Below, piece after piece: positions 20,815-34,330 of a stretch of 64,000 nt of DNA. The stretch lies in assembly GCF_001540865.1 (NCBI RefSeq), contig NC_033640.1:6134399-6198398 (forward strand), written 5' to 3'. A model generated the notes under the pieces. It was given only the letters and a program-made list of their open reading frames with translations. It was not told the origin of the DNA and did no database searches. The translations under genes were made by a program, and so were the position numbers. Source of the stretch: Ananas comosus (Eukaryota; Streptophyta; Magnoliopsida; Poales; Bromeliaceae). Numbering within the stretch: position 1 is the stretch's first letter; each line of letters starts with the position of its first letter.

Positions 20815-22276
20815 CAATTAAATCTAGCAGCTCATATTTTAAGAATCAAATTGACTTTACGCAGTAGCAACTTGCTCAACAGGTTACCACTCAAAATCAA
20901 TAGTAAGGATAACATTAGAAAATAAATACTAGCCAATTACCAACTGTGCTAAACCCTAACTAAATATTTGTTTCCTTATTTAATTTTGTTACTTACCAAA
21001 TTAGATAGTGGCTAATTTGATAAGTAACAAACCTTAATAAAATTTAATTTAAAATTTAATTTGAGCTTAACTTTATAATTGTATAGATTAAATTCAAATT
21101 TAATTTTACATTTAATTTTCATAAAGAAAAATTATGTTTAAATGAGTAGTACATTTCAATTCAAATTATTAATTTAATATTAAAATAACATGAAAGTTCA
21201 AATATATTAATTTATTTTAAATTGTAAGTTATGTTGTACTTATAAACCCAACTTTTATTATTTATTTAAATAAAAGGCTTCTATTTTTAAATTAAATTCA
21301 AACACAGCAACACTCCAATGTCGTATTACCACCAAATTAAGAGAAAAAAAATGATATATCACTTAAAAATTAAAAGTATAGATTAACTATTACTTTAAAA
21401 ATGAAAGCAAAAAAGATCGGATTTCTCTGTCAAAAGAAAAAGAAAAAACAAATGGACATGGGTTTGGAGGAAGATGAGATGCTGTAGATGGAAAATTTAC
21501 AAAAATGGAAGGGGAAGATGGAATGTGGGACATTATGGAAATGAAAATGGGAATAGAAATTTACAAAAATGTCATTGATGCTAACCCTACATTATGAGAA
21601 AATTCTTTACCCTCGGAATGAGGGTGATTGGTACCCAAGGCAATAAAAACCGGTCATCCTCTAAAATAAAATGCATCCTTATCTTTCATTCTAAAAAAAT
21701 TAAGGATTAAAATTTGTTGGTGTATATGAGCATTGTTCTTGGCAAAAATGTCTATTTCTGATAATAATAACAAGTAGCCATATATCTTTTATATTAATTT
21801 AATTTCTTTAGTTTTATGGAGTGAAGCATATAACTACTTAATTATTAGTTTTTAAAGAATAAAAATTGCATAACCTGTGCGAATTTTCGGAATTGAAGAT
21901 ATGTTTTAAATTTCGAAGCTCATGTACTTTTAAAAGTATAGGAACTCGATGTACTTGTGAATTTTTAGCAGTCGGATTGCCTCAAGATTTGTACAGTATT
22001 AATAAACGATATTTAATTGACCACACCGTTAATAGTGCTGCACGAATCTTGAAGCGACCTGACGGCTAAAAAGTAAACTTCTGATATGATTATAATTTAG
22101 TTTTATGTATCCCTCACTTATCTAAAAAAATATATGTAATCTCTAAGTCAGCAAAGATTAGATACTTTTTGTGACTAAAGATAGCAAATTCTTCTACGCA
22201 CAATTGAAAAAAGAATCACGCTCATTTAGTTTGCCGATTTGCGTGCTCAGAAATCCAAAAATAATATGATATAATA

Positions 22277-22278
<2 letters not shown>
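20815..22278. other. AT-rich intergenic DNA, nothing assigned
   Basis: Long AT-rich stretch with many short direct and inverted words (AAATTTAATTT) but no gene, terminal repeat or element border that I can support. Confidence 0.4.

Positions 22279-22311
<33 letters not shown>
22279..22311. repeat. (TA)n microsatellite
   Basis: About 16 TA units. No MITE is recognised beside this one. Confidence 0.9.
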
Positions 22312-22314
<3 letters not shown>

Positions 22315-22700
22315 GAATTCGATGCATCATTGGACTCTGCATGTGACCGCATTATAGAGTTCCACTGATCGTGATCAACTGGTCATAATTAGTAATGCAC
22401 AGAAACAACCGCACCATCAGCATGACGAAAACATTGCCCTTCTAAAAAATAATACAAGCGTAAATTGATATTCTTAAAAATTAAGTTCATAATATTCCCA
22501 AATTGATATTCTTAAAAAGTTCATAATATTCCCATGTCCCTTATCCTTGCCTTGTGGTCATGTAATGTAGGAGCTAATAACTGATCAGTATCAATTAAGC
22601 TATCTGACTTAAGAGCATCTTCATTATATATCTCTCTTCATGTAGAAGTTGTTATATATTTTCTTTTTTTCTAAAAAAATTAATTTTCTTCCAAAATTCT

Positions 22701-23772
22701 AAGGTAACGTTTGCTTTGGGAACAAAGGGGGGGATAAGTTCTTGTTCCCCCTTTGTCCCAAACAATGCGTTTGGTACCCGAGAATAGTAATTTTCGAGTT
22801 TCTGAAATAAGTCGGTATAAGGCTGGAACTGTTGTTCCATCTTTTTTCCGGAACAAACTTGTTCCCAGGTGAGAATAAAGTTAATTAAAGTTTAAAAATA
22901 ATTTTAATTATGGTATTAAATAATTAATTAATTTAATTAATTAATTAAATTATTATTTATTGATTAAATAATAAAATAATTTATTAGTTATAATTTTTAA
23001 TTAAATTATTATTTAAATTATTATTAATAATAACTTTATTTATTTATTTATAAGTTTATAATTAATTAATTATTAATTTATTTATTAATTTATAATTGAC
23101 TAATTTATCATTAATTTATATTTAATTAATTAATTTATTATTTTTCATAATTATTAATAATTAATTAAATAATTTAATATTAATTAATTAATTAATTAGT
23201 AATTTATAATTATTAAAAATTGATTATTATCCATTATTTAATTTGTTATTAATTAATGTATTATTCTTTATAATGAGTAATAATTAATTAGTTAATTAAT
23301 AAATTTATTATTATTTAATTAATTTATAATTTAAAATTATTTATAAATTATTATTTATTTTATTATTAATTTATTTATTTATTATTTATAATTATCATTA
23401 ATTTATTATTTATACTATATTACCTAATTAATTTATTATTAATAGTTTATTATTTATTAATAGTTTATTATTTATAATTATTTATTATTAATTAGTTAAT
23501 TTATTCTTATTTTTATTATTTGTAAATTAATGTATTATTATTAAGTAATATTTTGATGTTAATTAATTAGATAAAATAATTTTCATTTAAAATTATAATT
23601 TTTATTCGTTTTGTTCTAGTCTAATTAACCATGCAAATACTATTTATCTTATTTTTAAGAACAATCTAATTTTCATCGAAATATAAAATTAATTTAATTT
23701 CTACTTATATCTGAACTTGTATTTATTCTTAAAATAAATAGTTTTAATTTATACCCGAGCTAAACACAGTAG
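22701..23772. mobile_element. Possible AT-rich MITE
   Basis: Left end AAGGTAACGTTTGCTTTGGG resembles known MITE termini. The right end (CCCGAGCTAAACACAG) is only a loose inverted match. The core, 22870-23620, is almost pure A/T built from ATTAATTA words. The borders are tentative. Confidence 0.35.
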
Positions 23773-24412
23773 GTCTTAATAGTTCTGAGTCCCCACCAAC
23801 GAGGAATTCTACACTATCACACTTGTACCACGTCATCAATAACAAGCCAATCACATTTCTTCTTTTCAAACAAAAGTACAATAAAAATATTTTTTTACAA
23901 TTATGATGGGACATATATTCTTAAAAGATTAATTTGATTGATTTATTACGCCACGTCATTAATATACCTGTTGCATTCTAGAATTTTTCCACACCAACAC
24001 ATGCATTCCTTCGTGAAGCGTCAACCACGAGTGGGTAACCGTACCCAAATATCATCGTAAAAACCAAATATCAGGGATATGTGAAGCCAAATTTTGGCGA
24101 CCAGAGTCTTCCAAAGGAAATTCAGGAAGAGGGACTTAATTGGTTGCTGAGTCAACCGCAGATACAGTAAAATATTGGAGATGACGTGGGATCCTCTTGT
24201 GAAGAAGAAGATCGAGGAAGATAAAAGAAAGCAAACTACACAGTTATATACATAATAAATATACATATAAAACAATTATAAGAGATCATTATTATTCTAA
24301 CTCTATAAATCTTCATCTAAATATCAACAATCTACAAACACTAGCAACTTTGTGTTCTTAAAAGTATAGAGGCACAGTCCTCTATTTCTCTCTTTTTATA
24401 TAGAGTTCAGCT

Positions 24413-24935
24413 ACTATACTCTTATGAGTACAATCGCCCTCATACTTATAAGTCATTTTCGATGATAGAACTTCCAAATTGACGATCCATATATTATCTA
24501 AGAGTATTTAAAATTTTTAGAAATCAAATTTTATAATTTTTCGACATCATTTATCTTACGATCAAAAAATTACAAGATTGACAATTTTTAACGGCTGGTG
24601 TAGAATACTTGCTAGTTTACTGGTGTAAAAGAATTGTAATAAGTTGAATTTTGATAGAAAATTCTATTCACTATCTAGATAAATATCAACAACTCCGATT
24701 TTAAATTGAAGGATCCGATCATCCATTTCTAGTATGTCGTTCAATTTTGACTGTTCATTTTATGTCCGCTTGATGAATTTTACTATAATTTAGAAAAATT
24801 ACGAAATTTATTTTTTAAAAGTTTTAAATATTTTAGATCATATTTAACTGGATCGTCGATTTGAAAACTCTGTTATTGAAAATAACTTATGAGCACGTAC
24901 GAAGGATTCGATACTCATACGAGTATATTAACCTA
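24413..24935. mobile_element. Modular MITE, ACTCATAAG type, large
   Basis: The left end has CTACTATACTCTTATGAGTA and the right end has the inverted partner (CATACGAGTATATTAACC). The interior shares ATAATTTTTCGACATCATTT and related phrases with the elements at 37651 and 57913, although the end words differ. The right flank runs directly into (CT)n(TA)n at 24936-24976. Confidence 0.65.
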
Positions 24936-24936
24936 A

Positions 24937-24976
<40 letters not shown>
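24936..24976. repeat. (CT)n(TA)n compound microsatellite
   Basis: About 12 CT units followed by about 9 TA units, abutting the MITE on its left. Confidence 0.9.
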
Positions 24977-25439
24977 GGTTGATGACGTTGCCGGATAATC
25001 CACTGGGTGGTGGAAAACCACTGCGGAATTGCATGCTTTGTCGGTAGACGATGATAGGTGGCTGCGCCAACTCTGAACTCCATTCGCTGTTGCCCTAATA
25101 TGTAATGTGTTGTATTAACATCAACCTATTGCTTTGACTACTAACATATATGGGCTTTTTTCTTTTATTGTTTTTCGTTTTTAATATTTTACGTGGCTTC
25201 GAAACTTCGCGTCCCGCTATAGTGCAAGCCCCACCACAGGGCAGTGCACAAGATGTAAGGATAAATGAGTGTAGAGAATATTTTTTATTTGTTAAGTGGA
25301 TGAGAAAACCATCCCACCCTCCTCCAAATTCTCAATATATATGCGATGGTGTTTTTATAAAATAAGTAACTTAATTTAATTATCTAACCCTACGTCTACT
25401 ACGGAGTTTTTTTAACATTTAGTTCGTTCAAATAGTCTT

Positions 25440-25665
25440 TTAAAATTTATATTTGCAGAATTGGTCTTCCTGCAACGCGAGCGCCATGCTGGATGGGGGA
25501 GGGCCATGTTGGATTTAAGTTGAACATGGTGATAGTCACTGTATTTAAACACAGTGATTGTATTACTGCTTATAAATACAGTAAATCAATCGCTGTGTGA
25601 TTCACCACATTTTTAACACGTAAATCAATCATCGTGTTCCTTAAGTTTAAACCTTCTACTGCACT
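25440..25665. repeat. Diverged copy of palindrome-family core
   Basis: Contains TTTAAGTTGAACATGGTGAT, an inner palindrome around CACTGTATTTAAACACAGTG, and ATCGTGTTCCTTAAGTTTAAAC at the far side. The order of motifs, including an upstream ATTTATATTTGCAGAA and a GCGAGCGCCATG stretch, parallels the core of the 58821-61008 palindrome (GAACACGGTGAA words after an AAATTTATTTGCAAATA block). Similarity is moderate. Confidence 0.5.
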
Positions 25666-25692
25666 TCTCTTTTCTCTTCTCCCGAACACTCA

Positions 25693-25694
<2 letters not shown>

Positions 25695-25750
<56 letters not shown>
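25695..25750. repeat. (TC)n microsatellite
   Basis: An uninterrupted run of about 28 TC units. Confidence 0.92.
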
Positions 25751-25754
<4 letters not shown>

Positions 25755-26146
25755 AGCCTCTTCTCCTCCATGTAATATACTGAATTTCAGTATATCGTAC
25801 CGAACTTTGCTTATATTGAACAAAGTGCAGTCAAAAAATGAATATGAAAGTATTCTAGAAGAGTTTAAAGGTTTTAGAATAATTAGATGTCAATTGGAGC
25901 TAAACAGCACAAAAATAGATTTTTTTTTAGCAAAGGAATCAGAGTCATCAGACCTTTGGGATCCGGATGTTGGCAAGGGGATCCTGATTCTAAAACTACT
26001 GTTCAGACTCCAAACTTCATTATCTGATCCTCAGGAAGGAGATACGGACCTTCAGCTTGCAAACTCAGTCCAATCATTCAGGATCTGGACCTTTACTATG
26101 TAACAGGCAGAATCAGACATTCGGGATCTGGACGTACCCCAACTAG
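25751..26146. other. Unassigned; 98-codon open frame
   Basis: An open frame on plus (25807-26103) has no domain I know. Phrases like GGATCTGGAC, GGATCCGGATG and GGGGATCCTG recur, which suggests a repeat-derived sequence. Not accepted as a gene. Confidence 0.35.
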
Positions 26147-27497
26147 TGTTAGAACTGATAGAGAAAAAGTATGAAGTATAAAGATGAAAAAGGCTTCAAG
26201 GCGTGTAGCGATGCCACTCTCCTTAAGATTTAATCTATCTCCATCGTTCAAACAATTTGGTGTGCACTGGGTCAACGAACAACCTCCAAGGATACAATGA
26301 AGCACAAATTTTAATTGCATTTTCACTCACGAAGTCATGCCTTTTAGCATTCACTCGATGAAGTTATTAAAAAAAATAGAATTAGAAAATAAGAATGGAA
26401 TTATTATAAATGAAGACTTTTCAAATGTTTGTACTTCAACAACCAATACTATGGGCTTATATAGACCACGAACGGGTGCGTTGAAGTGACACTTTATGAA
26501 TGGGTGTTTCGTGAAGTGACCTTTCAATTGTGACTTTTCATTTGATCATAACTAATTAGTTATATAAGTCAAGTTCAATGAATTTAAGAATTAATTCCAA
26601 CGGACATATGCTTGAAGAGGCATACTATAAAGTTGTGTCTTTTCATACTAATCCATTCACCAAAAGTCATTTCTTTTCACATTCATTCACTAAGAGTTGC
26701 ATCCCCTCACTAAAGGTTGCATTCATTCAGTAAGGATTGCATCCATTTACTAAAAATCAAAGAACAAAATATATTATTTTAAAATTTTCCTTACAATTCC
26801 CCACCAAATTTTAAAATACATAAAAATACATAAAAATACAAAATAAAACAAAATAAAAAATCAAAGATAAAAAATTCTTGACAACTTGACAAAATCATAT
26901 GCATAGGTGTAGGTGTATTAAAACTTGAACCTACATTTAGTGAAAATACATGAAAGTTAGTGATAATTGAATGGTAGACAAGATTTGAACCAATAATTAT
27001 TTTTTTGACTAACCGGACATATCTCACACATAGAAACTTATAATCAATCGAATGCTTTATTTTATTGCTGACACTTTATGGCCTTGTATCTACATCCTAT
27101 TTTATGAATGCTGTTAAAGTCAAGCCCTTAACTCTTAAAAGCGGCCGCACTTCACATTCATATCGGTAGATTCTACCAAAAGTGTTCCATATTTAACACT
27201 TCAGTAAATACTATTGTAGGTCTATTAAGAACTTTATTAGCTCAACCTTCCCTTTCAATACGAATACCAAGCACTTTACTTGGGATGAAAATTTTATATT
27301 ATAGTGCTTGCAATCACTCCATATAATGTACTTTGTGTCATTGAATTTAAGACTTGATGATGTTTCAAGTGTTAAGTCGAGTTTTCATTATTGGCGATTT
27401 TGTAATGTGGGCTTGAGACCCATCCCCGTCGATATCTTGAATATCAATTATCTTGGAAGTCCTTTGGTCAACGGATCCGCAAGATTTTGGCTTGATC

Positions 27498-28450
27498 TTA
27501 ATCAATGGTAATTATGCCATCTGATATCAGTTGTTTTACATAGCTATGTCTTAAATCCAATATTCTTGACTTTTCATTATATGTATTACTATATGCTCTT
27601 GAGAGCGTAGCCTCACTATCGCAATGTAGTGATATTGGCGGCATTGGTTTTGGCCAAAGTGGAATCTCATACAATAAATTTTTTATCCATTCCGCCTCCT
27701 TACTAGCAGATGCTAGTGCTATAAATTCTGCTGCCATTGTAGAGTCCACTATACATGTCTGTTTGGAACCCCAAGAAATCGCACGTCCACCTAACAAAAA
27801 TATCCATCCACTTGTGGATGCATGATCTTCTCGATCTGTTATCCAACTGGCATCTGTATAGCCTTATCCACTATAGAAAATTTCATAATCCATTGTCTTT
27901 TTCAAATATTTTAAAATTCTGTAAATAGCATGCTAATGTATATTACCCAGATTACTAGTAAATCTACTTACTTTATACTAGTAAATCTACTTAATTTACC
28001 AACAGCATATGCAATATCATACCTAGTACAAGACATAACATACATCAAACTTCCAATAAACTTAGAATATTCTAGTTAATTAATTGATCTACCAGTGTTG
28101 CAAACTAGTTTTAGATTAGAATAAAAAAGAGTGGATACTGGAGTACAATCAAAATAACCAAAATTTCTATGAATCTTTTCAATATAATGAGACTCGGATA
28201 AAAATAAATTATTATTTTTATGAATAATTTTAGTTTCCAAAATAATATCAGCCTTGTAGATACCTTTCATATCAAAATTACAAGATAAAAAGTTCTTAGT
28301 ATTTTCTACTTGCTGAAAATTAGCATCAAAAATTAACTTGTCATCAACATATAAACAAATAATAACACCTTTACTATTTTAAAATTTACTATAAACACAT
28401 TTATCAGATTGATTAATTTTATAACCATTGGAAAGAACAATCTGATCAAA
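27498..28450 (-). pseudogene. copia RT/RNase H remnant
   Basis: Read on minus: LYVDDKLIF (reverse transcriptase YVDD box intact), a segment with SESHYIEKI and CTPVSTLF, then the RNase H part GGRAISWGSKQT, STMAAEFIALA and CDSEATL. Several stops and shifts divide it. RNase H of copia elements follows reverse transcriptase, as here. Confidence 0.75.
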
Positions 28451-28599
28451 CTTTTGATGCCATTATTTAGATGCTTGTTCAAGCCCATTCAACGACTTAA
28501 CAAGTGTACACACTTTGTGCTCTTGTCCAGGAACTACAAAACCCTCAAGCTATTCCATATAAACTTCTATCTTTGCACACATGCCTTTTGGAACCCGAA

Positions 28600-29240
28600 T
28601 CAATCCACCAAGCTCCGTCATCTTTGAGAATGTTAGCCTCGGATATCATAGCCACAAAATTTATTTTGGAATCTAGTGCATTTTCCTTTTTGAGGAACCA
28701 ACATTCTTTCTTTTAATGACCCGGTTTACCATAATGAAAACATGCACTTTTCCTTTTCTTATTTGTCGTGTGGTTGATTGGATGCTTGACTCTCTTTCGA
28801 TTTTCTTTCGTGGGTTGACCAATTGATTGAGAATATGTTGAATTTCATGTAATTGATCAAGAACGGATCTACTATCAACCATTTTATAGTTATTAAATTT
28901 ACTAACAAGAAACTTCTTACTTATGGCATTCTCAGATTTGTCTTTTTATTCAAGACCTTCCTATAGTTCTTTAGCCGTTTTCACATTTTGGTAGACATCG
29001 AAAAGCGCATATGACATAGCATTTAGAATGTTGCCTCGGCATATAATGTCATCTTCATCCCATTTTTGTCTTCTACGAGTTTGTGCAATAGGTTCATCAT
29101 CATTTTCTCTTGGTCTTGGAGTAGTGAGGAGATAAGCAACTTTGAGAGTCGACAGAAGGAAAAAAAAAAAAATTCTTCTACCAGCGCCTTAGTCAAACCA
29201 ATTAATAATTTATATATAGAGTAAATTTGTTTCATGGTTT
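28600..29240 (-). pseudogene. copia gag/protease remnant
   Basis: Broken frames on minus give a gag tail, a degenerate zinc knuckle (FHYGKPGH) and a protease WWIDSGSKRHVC. Just after it the frame joins sequence near ARAQSV and then the late reverse transcriptase part, which marks the internal deletion. Confidence 0.6.
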
Positions 29241-29539
29241 GTAGAAACCCTGAANAACTTCACGCCATCAAATCTTTCTAGTCTTATAAAGTTTGTTGCC
29301 ATCTCTTATAGAGTAGCAGTCAACATTTTCGGAATTAAGCCATATGATTGTTAGAACAGATAGAGAAAAGGTCTGAAGTAGAAAGATGAAAAAGACTTTA
29401 AGGCGTGTAGCAATGCCACTCTCCTTAAGGCTTAATCCCCCGCAGCATTCTTGCTCACTCCACCTCCTCCACAGAAGAGAAAAACTCCTTTTCCTTTTTT
29501 CTTTCACACTCTAACCCTAACTTCTCTCTAACGGTGGAC

Positions 29540-29955
<416 letters not shown>

Positions 29956-29973
29956 TATATATATATATATATA

Positions 29974-30222
29974 GAGAGAGAGTCGGCTAACTATTTTTTA
30001 TGAGCATTGGTTCTCTTATACTCATAAGTTTTCGGCCCTTAGATTTATTCCATGATCATTTCCACCCGTTAATCATACTATTCAACAACTATCCACTAAC
30101 TAGGGACCACTATCATTCTAAGTGGGGACCACATCACCTAACCAGCACATCCCATCAATCAACGGGTTAAAATTTATGAGTACAAGAGCGTTCTATACTC
30201 ATAAGAGTATAGTAGCCCCAAC

Positions 30223-30226
<4 letters not shown>
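29974..30226. mobile_element. Modular MITE, ACTCATAAG type, small
   Basis: Ends with GTCGGCTAACTATTTTTTAT at the left and CTCATAAGAGTATAGTAGCC at the right, with a GAGAGAG/TA flank at the left and (TA)n at the right (30227-30253). The interior phrase GATCATTTCCACCCGTTA is shared with 37332 and 38210. Confidence 0.7.
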
Positions 30227-30256
<30 letters not shown>

Positions 30257-30308
30257 ATATTATATATTTATACAGTATATTAGTATATTATAGGTATATT
30301 ATTGATAT

Positions 30309-33140
30309 TGGTCACGGCCCGAAAATGCCCAATACATTTTTTTTTTTTGAAAACCTTGACCCAAAGGAATGCCTTCACCCAAAGGATGACAGACCTGCCA
30401 CAAATATAGGAGACCCATTGTTCAAACGGACAGAGCATCCCCTGTATTTGCACGACATCGCACAAGCACAAGTACAACCACAATCATTCACTACACAACA
30501 TACTAATACATTTCCACAAGAAAACTCTTTTAAAACTATTTTCCACTCGGAAACCTTTTCTTTAAAGACACTATCACGATGGGTAGAAAATTATTTTTAC
30601 AACTCACAACCAGTTATAAAAGCCATAATATTTAACTTTATAAATCCATAAACATTCAACCGAAATAAAACCACTAAACCATAAATGTCTAAGTTATTTA
30701 TTTTGAATAAGTAAGGATAGAAACTAAACCAATTCAATCAGGTCAGAAGCTCTATCGATCGCTACTAATGTGTCTCACGCCTCGTCACAACCCTCATCGC
30801 CCGCATCACCTGAAAAATGGTGGGGGGTGAGAACATATAAACATATCTCCCCTCCCAGTGGGTACCGCAAGCCAACGAAGACGAGGAGTACACACTGATA
30901 CATAGAGATGTCAACGGGTCGGATTCGGGGCGGATTTTTTAAAAACCCGAACCCGAATCCGACTCCAAACCCGAGACCCGAACCCGAACCCGAACCCGAA
31001 CCCGAACCCGACGGATTTTAAAAATCCATATCCAAACCCAAACCCGACCAAAAATCCGAAACCCGAACCCGAACCCAAACCCGAAAATTTGAACCCGAAA
31101 CAATTATTTCTTTTTTCAATATTTCAAAATATATTATATTAAATCTAAATTTTTAAAATACAAATTCAAATATAACATCAAATTTTATATATATATATTA
31201 TATATAATACAAAATAAATTCGGGTTCGGGTCGGGTTCGGGCCGGTTTCGTTTTCGGGTCGGGTACAATCAAAATCCATATCTGAATCCATATCCGTCGG
31301 GTTTCTATTTTTTATATCCATATCCGAACCATATCCATATCCATCAGATATATCCGTTTCATTCGGGTTCGGGTTCGGATAAAATTTCGGGTATCCATAC
31401 CCATTGACATCCCTATCGGTACAAGAAGAGATAATCAAAATTATGAGCAGATATCACAAATATAGTAGCAATAATACCGGAAGGAAAGAGAACAGTAATA
31501 GAACATATAACTACCACTACTGTAAGGTAGAACAGAATGCATACATCGATATCATAACTACAGTAGCAATGATGCAGGGGGTAAACAACAGTACAGAGGA
31601 ATATAACTAGCCGCTATTGTAATACAGAACAAAGTACAAGTATGTATCAACCGGACGATTAGTCCCAAAAATACCCAGAAGCCGCCATATCGGTCCGAAG
31701 ACCTCAGGCTATGCCACTACCGCTCTAACTTGTATATGACCCTAGCATAAGCTCCTGAGTCTAAAGGCATATGATCCTAGCATAAGCTCCTGGGTCTGAA
31801 AGGCATATAATCCTAGCATAAGCTCCTGGGTCACGGGTCGGATGTACGACCACTTTTTCGAAAAAAATACCTTCCCGCGGTGGATCAAACCGCTGGTGTA
31901 TGTGAAATGCATATGAGCAGTGGCGATCGATGCAATATGCTTAATAACCCACTGTCGGCGGATAGCCAAAGTAAAGTCCAACAAAGAGTAACCGACCAAC
32001 CAGATCAACCTCTATCTCAAGGATAGAACAATATCAGAGTAACTGACTAACTAGATCAACCTCTATCTAAAGGATAGAAAAATATTATCGACCAATCAGA
32101 TCAAACAGAGCAAGTCATGCAAGACACTAGAAATGTCACCGACCACGAAGTCAACTAATATAAAATCATGTCACGTATAAATACGTGTGTCACCGACTAT
32201 AAGGTCACCAAAGTCAAGATCGTCTACTATAGACATGTCATGGATGAGTCAATCATCAGGAATACCGCTCTACTATAAGATCATGACCATATGAAATAGA
32301 AGTACCCGTAGAACAACGAACTACGAAGTCAAGTGGTATACGAAAGCTCAATCAACATCAAGAAATGAAAAGAGGTAGAAAAGGTAGAAATCACTGAGTA
32401 GGCACCACTTTACCGACTTCGGATCGAAATACCCACCTGTATGATATCGTGCTTGTCTCTGGCTGTGGAAGATCATCAACCGGACCTACGGAGGGTCCAC
32501 CGGATTAGTATCTAACCCACATATAGAAAATACTAAACTCACAACCCTACAATTAAACCTACAAAAATCGGTTTTCCAAAATCGATTAACGTAACTCGCC
32601 GGAAGTCCTGAAAGTTGTCCCGGGCTTCCACCGGGACCCACAAATTGTCCTGGAACTTACCGACTCATGCCACTAGTCACCCGCTGCCACAAAAAACCAT
32701 ATTAAAGGTGTCCTGGCAGCAAACACGAAGGCTCACATCGAAACAATTATTGACGGATAACCGTTCTGATTCGGGTTCCCGAAAGTGTCGATTTCGGCAT
32801 CGGAACCCACCGTTGTTCACCCGTCGTCTCCGAACCTCCGAAATGACGTAAGTGACCAGCCAACCAGGCTCAACGACAAAGTATAGTATACTCTAGTATC
32901 GTCAGAAGAAATCCGAACCAAAACTGCGTTCTGTTGGCGAATTTCGTTGAAAAACGCACCGAAAATCAATATTCAATTTCCACGAAGGGCATCAGACCTT
33001 GGACAATCAGTCCAGAGGTCATCTGCAGCCTACATATACTGCCCACAGCACCCATGGAGTGCACAATTGCACAAAAGCCCTTACTATTCCATAAAATCAC
33101 ATTATTTTATGTGATTTATCGGATTTTATGGGTTGTTACA
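30309..33140. mobile_element. Long LTR-like block, possible Ty3/gypsy LTR
   Basis: Starts TGGTCACGGCCCG and ends GGGTTGTTACA (TG...CA). It contains CAGTGGGTACCGC near 30858, a phrase also found in the block at 34331. No protease, reverse transcriptase or integrase is present here. It hosts a hAT element at 30903-31415. Long LTRs starting TGTCACG are common in plant Ty3/gypsy lineages, but the assignment is inference. Confidence 0.4.
30903..31415. mobile_element. hAT-type element with CCCGAA repeats
   Basis: Ends TAGAGATGTCAACGGGT and, inverted at the right, TAGGGATGTCAATGGGT. Both sides carry reiterated AACCCG / CGGGTT words around a short AT-rich core. The flanks CTGATACA and TCGGTACA match at 5 of 8 positions, so the duplication is old. 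The ends fit YARNG. The telomere-like look of the repeats is due to the CCCGAA unit and is not telomeric. Confidence 0.65.
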
Positions 33141-34172
33141 GCAAACCGAGAGCTTTTGAGGTAGGCCGAGACATGTACTAACAGGTCTCGACATGCAGGA
33201 GGTTGTGTTCACGATTCGGAGCACAACCGTCCACTGTGGAGAGCGCGGAAGCGACTTGAAAATCTGCGAACCCTGCGCGCTGAAACTAAAATGCATATAA
33301 TTCACCAATCCGAGGCTCGTTGACCCCAAATGAGGTAAGCACTGTGATTAACACTGATCGACGATAACCGTGCTCACCTTCGGAGGCATCGGAACAACCT
33401 TGGGTCGTCGGAATAGTGGAGACAACCCAAAAACTCCCAAAAACAGCTTCATTTAAGTTTACCGGGCAGAGGGGGCCTAGGGCGCGGCTTGTGGTGGACG
33501 CACCGGCGGCAGGCGGGTGCAGCCGGCAGGGGGAGGTTGGGACGCGCGTAGGCCGGCGCCGGAAGGCGGCGGTGGCTGCCGGCAATGATGCCCTAGCCGC
33601 ACGGGATGATGGAGAGCTCAGCTCCAGTCCGACCGGTAGGGGGCTCCAGTGGCGGGAGTGCCGGCAGCGGGCGGGTGCGGCCAACTAGGGAGAGCCGGCA
33701 CGCACATCGGCCGGCGGCGGGAGGCAACCGGAGGAGCGAACGGCGATGCCCTATCCCACACGAGGTGAGGGGAGCTAGGGCTCAGCTTCTCCGGCAACGG
33801 TGGCCAAGGGGCGGCGCCGATCGGCGACGGGGGTCTCCTGGGGTCGCTGGGAGGGGAGGCAGGGCACCAGGCGACGGTGGCGACGACGCGCGACATCGCA
33901 CGACCGCCCGAGCTTTGTTCGGTCAGAGGATCGTCACGGCGGCGCCCTGGACGCGTGGCGGCGGTGGCGACCACTCTGATCGGGCACGAGAAAGGCCGAG
34001 GACTAAGAAGAGGGTTCAAAAGGCCTCGGGGTGCCGTGGGGAAGCCAGCACAAGGACTCCTACTCCGCGCATGCCCTAGTTCCACCCCGCAAGTCACAGG
34101 GCCGCGGCGGCGCACGGTGGGGGCGCGACTGCTAGGGGAAAGCCTTGACGGAGGTCTGGCGACGCCGACTGT
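33141..34172. other. GC-rich block, no credible gene
   Basis: 33450-34090 is strongly GC-rich and open in several frames on both strands. Two related stretches (near 33488 and 33660) repeat GCGGGCGGGTGC and GGCCGGCG words. The frames give Arg/Gly/Ala-rich products with no domain. It most likely belongs to the untranslated part of the LTR elements on either side. Confidence 0.45.
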
Positions 34173-34330
34173 CATGCCCTGGATTCCTCGTTTCCCCGGG
34201 CACGCTAACAGACTCGCCGTATACATAGAAATTTTCCCTGTATAAAGCGAAGCTGTACAAGAACCTGAAATAANATCTGAATTAACTAGATCCTAACGAC
34301 CTAATGCTAAGCTTTGATACCAACTTAATC
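34173..34330. repeat. Partial copy of LTR end, with an N
   Basis: 34173-34272 repeats the first 100 bp of the LTR-like block at 34331 (TGTCATGCCC..GATTCCTCG) and stops at a single N (34273). The following bases contain GCTTTGATACCAACTT, which on minus reads as a primer-binding-like TTGGTATCAAAGC. Confidence 0.6.

Larger units (their letters stand above)
26147..29445 (-). mobile_element. Internally deleted Ty1/copia element
   Basis: Minus-strand element with a left (3') LTR at 26147-26795 (TGTTAGAACTG..CCTTACA) followed by a purine tract on minus (complement of ATTCCCCACC). The right LTR starts at 29349 (TGTTAGAACAG) and matches the left for about 95 bp before being lost. Coding remains are gag with a CCHC-like segment (FHYGKPGH), a protease motif DSGSKRHVC near 28630, then directly late reverse transcriptase (LYVDDKLIF near 28340) and RNase H. 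Integrase and the first part of reverse transcriptase are missing. A single N at 29255 lies in the gag part. Confidence 0.75.

Noticed and set aside
25807..26103. 98-codon open frame
   Set aside because: No domain, recurring GGATC-type words, no splice or promoter context.
30955..31100. Telomere-like CCCGAA repeats
   Set aside because: The unit is ACCCGA, not CCCTAAA, and it is bounded by hAT ends; not telomeric.
33416..34245. Several overlapping 90-202 codon frames
   Set aside because: Same compositional effect in the GC-rich block between LTRs; no start or splice context.
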